DNA of 64,000 bases from Atopsyche davidsoni (taxonomy: Eukaryota; Arthropoda; Insecta; Trichoptera; Hydrobiosidae). A program made the position numbers and the translations under genes. Positions 20,315-31,333 of the stretch are shown here, one piece after another. The number at the start of each line of letters is the position of its first letter. Positions within the stretch are counted from its first letter, which is position 1. Under the pieces are notes generated by a model that was given only the letters and a program-made list of their open reading frames with translations, had not been told where the DNA came from and did not search any database. Location of the stretch: positions 7,790,501-7,854,500 of the forward strand of contig JAILWY010000002.1 of NCBI GenBank assembly GCA_022113835.1, given 5' to 3'.

Positions 20315-23300
20315 AATTAAATTTTATTTCTTGAGATTTCCCGTTGCAGGTGGAAGTCCCTGTAGCTGATTTCAGTACCGAGACCAAAACGTCAGAAATT
20401 TCAACAACAAAAAAACGTAGCACTTAAGTTAACAAGGACTGCCAAATTTTACGAATGTACAAGTATATAAATATATACAATAAAATAAATGTAAAAAAAT
20501 CGGGATCGTAGCAGGTTAAGTAGATTTCTCGAGTTGTATGGGAAGGAACACGTGTTCTCGCGAGGCAGTACACCTCTGAATGTAAACGCCAGTCATCGGA
20601 GCGAGCACATTTCTTACGGATAACTCCGGTCCCGGGTCCCCCGCCCCCACCTCCGGGTCCCGAATTAAATCAACTGTGCTCATGGAGCCCCGGGGCGCTG
20701 GGGCGTATTGTCGCAGGCGCCGGAGGAAGTCAAGATCATGGGGGCGCATGGGGGCGCATGGGGGCGCAGGGGGCGCGGGGGCGCAGCCAGGTGAACCCGC
20801 TGCTCGTATTGATGGGAGAATGTCGCCTTTTGTGGATCACGAGGTGGGGTTTATTCGGTTTCCCGGTTTATTTATTATTTGCGGGAAATATTTATGGAAT
20901 ATTGAGGGAGAGGAGACTAAATGTATTATGTATCTCCGCTGAAATAAAGTGCGTCGTATAAATAATATTTATATAAAAAAAATAAAACTGTATGTGGTAT
21001 TGGAGTCGCTCGAGGATTTATTCGCCAGAGCTGCAGAGGCAATGCTCTTATATAATTTTTTTTTTATACATAAACTTTATAATCGCTTAAATTTTATGAA
21101 ATATAGAAACACACACACACATATAAAAACACAAAAAGGTTTCCGAAATCGGTCTCATGTTGATTGACTTGAACTAATATTGTACACACTGTGACATTCT
21201 TTTTGTATTTGATAGTTATGTTAAAGTATAGATATCTTAATATTTTTAATTGTCCCAAATTGCTTACAATTTCAATATAAATTGTGTTCGTGATTTTTAA
21301 TTTCAAATAGAGCCTTACATAGTATTCGTATCTGTAAACTACTGGGTCTTTACGCAAATTATTAATTGTAATTATAAAATACTTATTTTGATTTAATTCA
21401 ATCCCTACTCGGTAGCCCTGCTAATATTTTATGTACACTTAGAATTATATTAATGGATTTTTTTTGTATTGGTATTTTGTCAAGACGATATAAAGAGACG
21501 CTTAAGTATCAATACCCATCAAAGAATGTAAACGTAATCTCACTCCACTAAACAAATACTATGATGAACAATCCGCTTGTAATAAATGACGACTCTCCAC
21601 CATTCAATGTCATTTAAGTATTTTGATACTCGGCGTCTAATTGTCAGTTCTCCATCGACAAGACTATGAAAATACAAGACTATTTTTAAAGAAACATTCT
21701 CATGGCGCGACCGGATTGCTTCGAAATGGGCGAGCAAAGTATTCCTTAAGTATCCAGAAGATTCTGGAAAACAATGTTGACTCTCTCAAATCCTCGCTTA
21801 GGTCTAGACGAGCTGTCTCGGCCGGGGAGAGACGGCATTAACGATAGCCGATTGGGCGAAGATCAGATATTCAACAAACAAAAAAAACTCGCGCTATGTT
21901 TTGCGAAACAAATGAAAACCGATGTCGCCATCTTGGCATGGTAAATAATGTAAAGCCGGGGAGATTTGCATGAAAAGTTCATCAGCTCTGCTAGCACGAC
22001 GGAGTGTTTTGTATGAGTTTTCGAAGAATAAATACGAAGGTAGTTAGTGCTCGGCAAACAGGGTTGTTGCAGGGTACACGGGGAAAGTTTGGCGAATACA
22101 GCAAAATAAAACTTCATAACTCGCGGAGCCTTCTCGGTGGTGATGGGTTCCGGGGGATGTATGCGACCTGAGCCTACTTTTCGATCTCGTTTTATTATTA
22201 TACAATAGTTACTAACTATATATGTAACAACATCATTTGTTTAAAAACGTGTATCAATGATAATATTAAGATATGTATCAAATCGACATTATATGGATAA
22301 TATGTCAAATATGGATAGATTATTAAAAATAAAACTCTAAATTGATAAAAAAGTAACCTTGCATTTCCGGCATTTCGATACGATGTTGGAGCATTGAAAC
22401 AGACCAAATATCAGTTCAATTGAAAAACTACATCAATTTATTACGCTTCAATATTCTCATAGCGACTGGCGCTTGGTAGATTTAGTTCTGCTCTTTATGG
22501 TAGAAAAAGCAGATTATCGTATCGATGATTCTCTTTAGCGCAGGGCACTGCGGCGACTAGACAGTTTTTTTTATCCATTCCGCGCAGAATATACCCAATC
22601 CGATCCCCAGGGATGTGCCCTTCCATCCAGAAAAAATAACTCCATACAACAAAATTTCCCATTTCCGATTATCTCGAGCAAGGAATGGGAATTATTTCTG
22701 CTCTATTGTAAAAAAAAAAAAAACTACTACGCTATGTGCTTGCTGGCGCTTTGTTTTACTAATTTCTCGGTTAAATTCAGTTCGCGGTCGTAATGCACTT
22801 TCCTGGACGTACACGGTGATTTGGAACTCATGGAATTAAAATTTATTTTCGAAGAAATATATAATTCTTGCAAACTCATGGGGAAAATGGCGTTTGTACT
22901 ATGATATCACAAAGTTAAATATTAAATATTGTCTATTGTATCAACAATATATTTTTACTAATCTACAAATATGAAAGGCCAAATTTTATATAATATGTAT
23001 TTTTAAAAACGATAAATGTTAAAAATATTTAAAAAATAAAATATACGAGTGAATATGAAAAATTGTATTCTCGGAAGCTTTAATTTTACAGGCAATATGT
23101 TGGGTGTAAAAAAAAGTGTCTCGTCAAGCGTTGTTATTTTTATATCTTTACTTCTTTTATATTATAAAGTTATGTATGTTTTAATAAAAAAAACAACAAC
23201 AAGAAATATTGGTATAAATATTTTACACTTGACCAACATTGAAATTGGCTGGATAGCTCAGAGGTAAGAATCTATGTGAAGTCTTTTGACCTAAAAAAAC

Positions 23301-26300
23301 TTTTTGAATTTCAGGTCCTTTAATCTACTAATATTTTTTAGAGGGAATATCATGAGTTTAAAACGTAGTGTATGCAAGTATCTCATTTCAATCCACAGCA
23401 CAGATGTGGTACATTTGTATTTTGCACATTACAATACGTGGATGCAGTCGTATTTCAAGTTAATGGAGCAATCAATTAATGGGGAGGTTTTAACTGTTAA
23501 TTAAAATTATTAAGCATTAAAAATGGTTTATATAATTCGTTTGAATAAAAGCTTGATAACATTCAAAAATATAAGAGATGCTTATAAATTTATAAACTTT
23601 TGGAAGGCTTTTTTTATATTGAAACATAAGCAGAATAGTTGAAAATACGCGATTGTCCTTGAACTAGTGCGCTCAATTTCAATCATTCCATTGAGACAAA
23701 AAAAAAATTATATACTCCAGTAAATAATTTGATTCCTCATGATATGAAATATTTTTTTTTGTACACTAATAAAACATTTAATAAATAAAAGCACAGAGTA
23801 CGAGTGCAGCACTGCCAGTCGTTACATTGTGAGGCATAATAGTACATATTAAACGCTTAACTCGCTCAACTCACTACATGTAACTTTTAATTCAAAGTCG
23901 TGATCGGTGCTCGGTTCGACGTAACTGGGTTATGAATTTGAAACAGAACTTTGCGCCCCCGCCCGGGGGTTAACAATTTAAAATTTTCACACGAGAGTAA
24001 GTTATTCTGATTTTCAGACGGGAGGGGATGGAAGCGTCTGAGCACGTGTGAAGGGATGGTTTGGCTGAAATGATGTTTAAAGTTAGCATTTTGTCAAAGG
24101 ATTGCTTTAAACTATGTGTTTTATCAATTATCAATTTTATAAACGGTATAATTTATTTATAAATGTAAAAATAATATTCGGTGGTATATGTCAATACCAT
24201 GAAATCACAAAAAAATTATTGAAGAAAAAATACCATATGGGTATTCTTATTTTTTTTTATTATTAAAAAGTAGCTTATTGCTTATGAACTATTTTAGGTC
24301 AATAAAACGTAATAAATGATGTTAAAATCTTTTTAGAGGCTGAGTTTAAATATTAAATACCACAATTAAGCATGCAAAACCATTTATATTCAAATATCAA
24401 TCTAAATTAAAATGAAATATTCTTTCTTACATAGGTGCAAAAAATAGCAAGCTTAATTATAGAAAAAATAATTATGTTATTTTAATATTTACAATATATA
24501 AAAATATGGTCGATTTTGGTAAATCTTATCCAACGTTATGTATACATTATTCAAAAAAAATATAGTATGCAATAAAAAAGTAACTCACAAAATACTTATG
24601 TTATTAATTTTTTTTTTTTCAGGCAAAGAACCCGAGGAGCTGATGCTTTGTTGTGCGGCTTGATTATAAGTAAGGTTGTTGAATGGGGTTGTTGGGCGTG
24701 CAGCGTGTTCAGGCACACTCTGCGGAAATCGAGGATAATATCCGCGGACGTTATTTCAGATATTACGAAGATAAAGTGCGCCCGGGAATAACGGGCAGGC
24801 CGTGTAGTTTGAATAAAACTCAACGTTAATAATCGAAAAGGTTTCCGCGAGGACCCCCGAGGCCCGCAAACTAATAAGTCTGAAGACGAGGAAAATGAGC
24901 CCCGAAAAGCGAAACCCTCCAAGTTTTCCATAATATTTCATTTTCATTTTTTTACGAGCTCCCTGCCTTCCCACTTGAGTGTTTTTTTTTTCTTTGCTCG
25001 CACTCGAAACGAGTGGCCGAACTGATTCTCGTATTAAAATATATGAGACTTAAGGTTGATTATTATTTTCATGAAGGGTATACGGTTTCTTATATAAAAG
25101 ATATTAAAATTTAAATATTTATGTCTACTTAAATTGTTTAGTTTACTTTGAATTAAAAACCTGCTCGAAAATATATTTTTGTTTGATTAACAACATAAAT
25201 GGGCTTGGAATATATTAAGGTATCATATGTGCCATAGTACAACCCTTGTTAAACGTTTCAATTTAAAAAAAAATACCGGCAAACTAATCAAGAATACATT
25301 GGAATTTTAAGATGAAAATTATTTATAATACTTGCAGAGGGGGGTTTGAAACTTCACGAAAAATATATTAATATTATTTGTGAGTGGTTTTTCTAACCTA
25401 CCTTGTTGACATTTTCAAATAAAGTTGACTTCGTATACATTGTTGATTATTTATAAAATGATCATGAATCCGCGAATCATTGCATTCAGTCATTTTTCTG
25501 AATCTGAAGAATCGCTGAATTCTAATAATTCGCAGATTCTTCTGGGAACTTTTTTAATCCGCTATATCGAATGCAACCAGCGTGCATCTGTATTTATATT
25601 GTTATATGCAATTGTATATCAAAGAACGTAGTTTGCTATATTAATGTTTTGAACATCTGAGTTAAAAGCACTAAGCCGTGCAGCGTCAGAAAATTTTACT
25701 TTTATATTATTGTTTTATGCAGAAGCATGAATGTTGAAAGTAAAGTATACAATGCTGTTTATAAATATAAAACCAAATGTATGTATCAAACAATAAATAT
25801 GTCTTTAACTTAAATTAATTAATTTTAATATTAATTACGTTGATTTTGCTTTGATCTTAATAAACAGTCAGGTGCTGTAACAGTTGCGTCAACATAGTCA
25901 AAGTGATGCTGTGTGAGAGGAAAGAGTTAGGAGGGATATAAAGAGAACATCCTGAGACTACCAAGAAATACCAATAATCGTTAGTTTGACGCACCGCAAA
26001 TCAAGCAAAGCCGCACTACGACTTATTAAGCCTCAAAAGGCTACAAATCCGTTTACTGGGCGTCATTTCCCGACTAACTGTTTGCCTATGGGACAAGGTC
26101 TCGAGGAACCCCCAAGAGTTAATCCATTGAAAACCACCCTCCCTAATCAATACCACGAGAGAACTATATATTCGCGTTATTTTGCAGTAATATGTAAGGC
26201 TTCAAATGTATACGATAAATAAATAAAAAATGTTTAGTAAATTATTACTATTTTATATTTCAGCACTTCTCCGAGAGCACGTGTTTTAATTTTTTAATTA

Positions 26301-28885
26301 CTGGAATGTTTATCTAGTTTGTTATTATTTCAGCTATATTTTACTAATATACTGACTTAAATGCATTATTAACTCTGATGATGTTTTTTGTTTGAGCGTA
26401 AAATCGATTTATCATATTATTATATTATTAATCAACAACACTCAATATCTTTTGAAATACTTTTTTTAAATATATTAATACCATACAAATATCAATAACA
26501 ACCTTTGTAATATTATCCTAGAAATCAATTTTATGATATTGAGAATAAAAAGGATTCAAAATGTAATGTTATTCAATATTATCTCACTGAATAGAATATC
26601 AAATATATTTTATTAAATTTAATTACGCGGCAAACGTAATAAAGAATCTCTACTGAGTCGAGATATAATATTTTTCTATAAGGTAATAAGCCGATCTAAC
26701 ATTTTATATGAAAAGCATTAAACAACGTATAAATAATCGAGGCACAAATTCGCGAAATACTTTTCTGAGAAAAAAAATATTGTTACAGTAAACCTGTTTG
26801 AATTGAATGCGAAAATAAATATCGACATTGAACAACAAAAGAAAATTCCCAAATTTAAAATAAATTCGTCGAGCTTTACAAAAAGCCCAGACTCGTCCAG
26901 GGCCGTTATGAATAACAGAAAAAACTTCTATGTATACTAAAAGCTTTTGCAATCACAAAGAAATGAGTAAAAAAATGAAAGGCAATCACCCATTAAAAGT
27001 AGTAGACTTTATAAAATATCATAAAAAAGTACAAAAGCGACCTTTGGCTCGATAAGAAACTATTTACGCAGTCATTTTTCGCTAGCGATTGTATTTGAAT
27101 TCGCATTTACAAACCTTTTTTGTAAATGAATTGCTGTTCTTTTTTACTAAAGATTAAAAAATCTATATAACTTTTAAAGTGAACAAGTTTACAATCATTT
27201 GCAAATATAAGATATCTGAAAAGCATGCATTTATCAATTAAAAAAAAGAAAACATTGAATTGTAATGTTGGGTGCATCCGTGGGTTTTCATTTTAAATGT
27301 TGCAAAATATAAGATACGTTCAAAAATTAGGGGATATGTTAATTTATTAGTTTCACAATATTTAGGTGCCCTGTAATTTTGCATTGAAGATTACTTAAAG
27401 CATTTATTTGATTTGGGGTTAAAAAAACCAATCGTGTTTAAAACTTTTACTAAACTATAAGTTGTATTTATTTTCAGAGAATAATAATTAAAAGTTGTTT
27501 ATACTTAACTAAAAGTAAAAAAAAAATCGAGTACTGCCATTTAAAGTATATAAAAAAATTGTCACTTGTTATAGGTTTTCGAGTAAAATAACGAGTTTGG
27601 TAACACTGTATATATTTTGAGGGTTAGTAAGGAAATAATATACGTAGAATCGATATGTCTTCGGTTTAGTTGGAAGGGTAGATAAGTAATGTGAGTCAAA
27701 GGGTAAGGGTAGGGGTGAGATGAAGTGACCGACATTTTACCCTTTGACATCTAGTAAATTACGAATTATTCATATAGCCATACTCTGGTATGTTTGGAAT
27801 GCCTAATGTAATCCATCTCCCATTATTAATATAACATGGATTAAAAGCCGATGATCCTATTTAAACACTCGTTATCAGTATTTCATGATTATACATGAGG
27901 CATAAACGTAAAAGTGCAACGTGCGATTTTAACAAGAAATAAAGTAATCATATTGATAATCATGCAATATATATGTGATAATTTATAGTACCTAGTTTCT
28001 TGACAGAAAATGTTATGCATCCCCTTTATTTGTTTGTTTGTATGTTTATATTAAATAAACATCTAATTGTTTATTTAATTTAGGTTTCGTGTATTTTGGT
28101 ATCAAATTGTAATACTTTGTTCTAACGATTTTTTAGTTGTTAAAAATACAGTATATGTTACGATGAAGAAGCGTGTACTCTTAATAAGGCTTATTTTAAT
28201 TTAAATAGTTTTGTAGGCCTAAAGTAAAATAGTTAGAGTTCAGAATCTCAATTATGCAAATTACTGCCAAAATTTGTATGACACATGAGGTGTGTAATTG
28301 ACAAGTCCAAATTTATTTGAATAGCTGTGCTAGATAAATTTTTCGCGTTTTTTACACAAACAAAACCGAACAGAGGTATTTTTCGCCTGTAGAAAATTTA
28401 CTGCGTTACTTATGTCTCAGATTTTTTTTATTAACTCAATATTTCTTACGCAGCCCGAAATATATTTTTCCCGCAGACACTTTAAATAAAAGTCTCCAGC
28501 CTCGGCGTGAAAAACCAAGGCGGTTCGAAAGAGTGAGTTTTACAGACCGCCGATATTGGAAGTGGGGACTCATCGCACTTGTGCCGCCAATAAAAGTAAC
28601 CCGGGAACGCGATCCTGGTAAGTAGGACAGTAAACTGGTGCTGTAGTACACGCTTAAGGTTGATCGGGAGAGAGAATAAGCCGTATCATGTTGAATGTGA
28701 GATGGTCTGGGCCAGATAAATCGGTAGAAATTGAGGAATGATTGGTTGCTCTTAAAGAGTTGTTTTTTTATTACGAACAATAGCATTTTACTAGGCCACA
28801 ATATTAATAGTAGATTTCCAATTTATGGGCTCCTTAATAGTTTTTTTCTTAACAGATGCAAGAGGCACACATTGCGGTTGAGCTG
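20315..28885. other. Long AT-rich stretch, no supported gene
   Basis: Apart from the array at 20737-20786 I see no supported feature. GC-richer islands lie at 20560-20860, 21700-22150, 24620-24980 and 28430-28720. At 24620-24665 a poly-T/CAG acceptor precedes a segment ending in AA/GTAAGG, but no frame is recognisable. At 25980-26150 the translation in alternating frames vaguely resembles the C-terminal part of a LINE polyprotein. A TAGCTCAGAGG box near 23251 resembles a tRNA A box but has no partner B box. Confidence 0.45.
20737..20786 (+). repeat. GC-rich 10-bp tandem array
   Basis: Three perfect copies of CATGGGGGCG followed by degenerate GGGGGCGCGG-type copies. It lies in a GC-rich island (20580-20860). 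Several G-runs on the plus strand could form a quadruplex. Confidence 0.8.
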
Positions 28886-29351
28886 TTAACACACTAAAGG
28901 CGGGGCGGGTACTAGTACCCGTTTCGCAGACTTCTGTCTGAAGGCTGGGCGCATATTAATACGTTTTTGAATGTGTTAACTCTAAAAGCGGCAGAAGGTC
29001 ATTTTATTCATTAGGTTTACACCTCGAAATGTTTGTTTAGGACTCGTCAACGTTACTTCTACCAATACTGTCCAGTGATTCTGAACAAAGTGACAATGAA
29101 AAAGTGGAGTGATCAGAGAATGGTAATCCTCCAATTATTGAACAATTATAAGGACAAAGTGGTGTTGTTGTGATGCCAAGTAATCCGCAATGTGTGTATA
29201 AACTGGTTCAACTTTTTATAGGAAACGATTTATTTGACTACATGCAAATCAAAGAGTGTATAGACTAGATTTCACACGTGCAATTTTATGCCAATTTCGT
29301 CCGCTTTGCACATCAGTTTAGTCAATTTGGTACCCGCTTAAAGTGTGTTCA
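28886..29351 (+). mobile_element. Internally deleted piggyBac-type element, copy 2
   Basis: Same structure as 9555-10016 in the opposite orientation. TTAA at 28886-28889; the right-hand target copy has decayed to TTCA (29348-29351). Starts CACACTAAAGGCGGGGCGG and carries the subterminal palindrome CGGGTACTAGTACCCG (28906-28921). Ends GGTACCCGCTTAAAGTGTG. The same internal deletion shows that both copies moved as a deleted element. It contains a broken transposase N-terminal fragment at about 29040-29260. Confidence 0.75.
29040..29260 (+). pseudogene. Broken piggyBac-like transposase N-terminal fragment
   Basis: Homologous to the minus-strand fragment at 9646-9861. It reads DSSTLLLPILSSDSEQSDNE, then stops (GTGGAGTGA), and meets another stop (TTATAAGG) and a small insertion before the region matching VQLFIGNDLFDYM. 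It also follows a TTTGTTTAG acceptor-like site. Older or less constrained than copy 1. Confidence 0.65.
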
Positions 29352-30549
29352 AAAAATTGTAATCTTCCACCCGTTTGCCTATTCATATTTGTTCAAGACA
29401 TTGGTTAGTGTTTTGGTGCAAATAGATTTAAATAAACATGTTTCACTTTAATATACTGTGAGTGGCATTTCTGTGAGTTAAAATAAAAAAAAAGCTTGCT
29501 CATTTATGCCGTCACCCCTTCTCGCAGCAACTTTAACTATTTAAAATTAACTCAGTATTAAAATTGGCATATCTTTGCGATGCTGCTAAACTGAGACTAA
29601 GCGAGCGCGCTGGGTGAGTGTTGCCATCTGAAAATATTTCATTAAAGCGCCTTGCCGTGAGTCGAGCAAACTTTACCTCAGGAGTAGGGCAACACCCTGA
29701 AATGAGTAAAATGTAGTTAAGGTACTGAATTAATTAAAAATTCAAAAAAACTTTTGAATATTTAGTTACTTTGATAATAATAAGCAAGTACTGTTTAGTA
29801 CTTGGACATATATAATGGAAAATTTCACAAACCCATTTATTACTTGAGAAAAATAATTTTATCTACAAAATCCAAAATAAGTTTTTAATTATAATTAGAT
29901 CAACAAATTATTTATAATAAAAAAAAAATACGGCGATACAAGAATGAAATTGGTTACTACTCTTGATCGATAGTAAAATAAACAATCACTTAACTTTTAT
30001 CATAATATGTAAGTATTATAATTTATTAATTAACGTTTTGTTTATTATATCTATGCCTCAGTCTTAATACAAGAAGCATCTCCGGGAATTTATTCAAAAC
30101 ATCAGAAATCCAACATCTTCAGTGTTGTTGAATAATATTACGAGTGTGTGTTTTTGAGCATGGTTTTCTATAAAGCATGGTGTCCCGATGTATGCCCCCA
30201 GCCAGGCTCCGTTCACTGGCAGCTCCGCAACTATGTCGACCCCCGTAATGGATCACACCCCGGTATCATTACGAGGTTTTTACACAGGCAGGAATGCAGA
30301 CTCTGAGCTGCGTCGGTGATACCAGTCACCGAGAGGGAGAGGATACTAAAATTTCTGTGACCTAATTTCATAAAGTCTCCATTGTACGAAAAACTCCACG
30401 ATGACTTTTAGTAATCAATTTCGCACCTTTCAAATAATTAAGCTGTAATATTACTCTAAAAGTACTGTATATTTAAAAAATTGAAATACTAGTAGAAAAT
30501 TACACAATGTTTTTTAAACATTTTTTATTGACATGGAAGATATAATTTA
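29352..30549. other. AT-rich stretch, no supported gene
   Basis: A GC-richer island lies at about 30170-30350. No open frame with a domain and no repeat ends were seen. Confidence 0.45.
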
Positions 30550-30798
30550 CAGTAATACCCCGCTTTACGCGACCCCGTTTTGCGCGGTTTCTCTATAACG
30601 CGAATTTCAAATTTCGCGTTAAAATGCCTCGCATTACGCGAATTTCTTATTTAAGAATGTGTATGAACATAATGTATTCATTGACTTATCTTAACAATTA
30701 AAAACAGCGATGGGTGTTACGAACGTATTTTACAAGAACGTAAAAGAAACGCTACCTTAAAGACAATAGACGTATTTTTCAGTAAAAATAACATGTAA
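30550..30798 (+). mobile_element. pogo/Tigger-type remnant: left end plus transposase C-terminus
   Basis: Starts at a TA with CAGTAATACCCCGCTTTACG, a typical pogo/Tigger terminal sequence, with several internal ACGCG repeats to about 30643. After about 40 bp it jumps to the transposase C-terminus (30685-30798, plus). The middle of the element is missing. The right terminal repeat was not found before or after the mariner element that starts 62 bp further on, so the right boundary is unknown. Confidence 0.6.
30685..30798 (+). pseudogene. C-terminal tail of pogo/Tigger transposase
   Basis: 37 open codons ending in TAA, with CYERILQERKRN followed by ATLKTIDVFFSK close to the stop. Tigger/jerky-type transposases typically end in a motif of the form QTTLDxFFKK, which this matches in spacing and character. 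Upstream the frame meets TGA at 30682. DDE catalytic residues are not included. Confidence 0.55.
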
Positions 30799-30860
30799 TA
30801 CTGCCTAAAGTGATTGATTCAAATGATTCGTATTTTTTTGTATTAAGTTTTGACTATGTA

Positions 30861-31333
30861 CGAGGGCGGTCCGATAAGTACTTAGCCTCACAATCGCAAA
30901 AGAGATTTACTATCGTGTAGTTTACAGGGCTCTACTATGTCGAATTATTGGGCCGATTTGACGCCGAATTGCAGAAAAAACGACTCCATTTGGTCAAGAA
31001 AAAAGTGCTCTTCCACCATGACAACGCACCGGCTCACACCTCCGCCGTCGTCACGGCCAAATTGCTCGAATTGCACTACGAACTGCTCCCCCATCCACCG
31101 TATTCTCCAGATTTGGCCCCGTGCGATTTTTTTTTGTTTCAGGCAGAAATTTAAGTCGAACGAGGAGGTCATCGTCGCCACGGAAGCTTCTTTGCAGACC
31201 TCGATAAAACGTATTTTTCAATTGGGTTAAAAAAGTTGGAGCATCGCTGGGTCAAGTGAATCGAGCTAAAAGGAGACTATTTTTAAATTTTCATTTTTAT
31301 TATGTAGGCTAAGTACTTATCGGACCGCCTTCG
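30861..31333 (+). mobile_element. Deleted mariner element
   Basis: Bounded by TA on both sides, with inverted terminal repeats CGAGGGCGGTCCGATAAG at the left and its near-exact inverse at the right (28 bp matched with one difference). Length is 473 bp against about 1.3 kb for a full mariner, so the first half of the transposase is gone. The remaining transposase fragment is on the plus strand. It sits 62 bp after the pogo/Tigger remnant. Confidence 0.9.
30933..31290 (+). pseudogene. Mariner transposase C-terminal half, frameshifted
   Basis: The first frame (30933-31154) reads YYVELLGRFDAELQKKR, then HHDNAPAHTS (second catalytic Asp) and PYSPDLAPCDFFLF (third Asp of the D34D triad). About 8 residues are then deleted and the frame shifts. 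FKSNEEVIVATEASL continues in another frame to about 31230. After a further shift KKLEHRWVK and IELKGDY appear around an in-frame stop. The helix-turn-helix region and the first catalytic Asp are absent. Inactive. Confidence 0.88.

Noticed and set aside
23240..23330. tRNA gene on account of GGATAGCTCAGAGGTAAGA
   Set aside because: Only an A-box-like part is present; no B box, T arm or acceptor closure follows.
28436..28801. 121-codon minus-strand reading frame, the longest simple frame after the repeat-driven one
   Set aside because: No recognisable domain, no splice or start logic, and it spans a GC-rich island where stop codons are scarce by composition.
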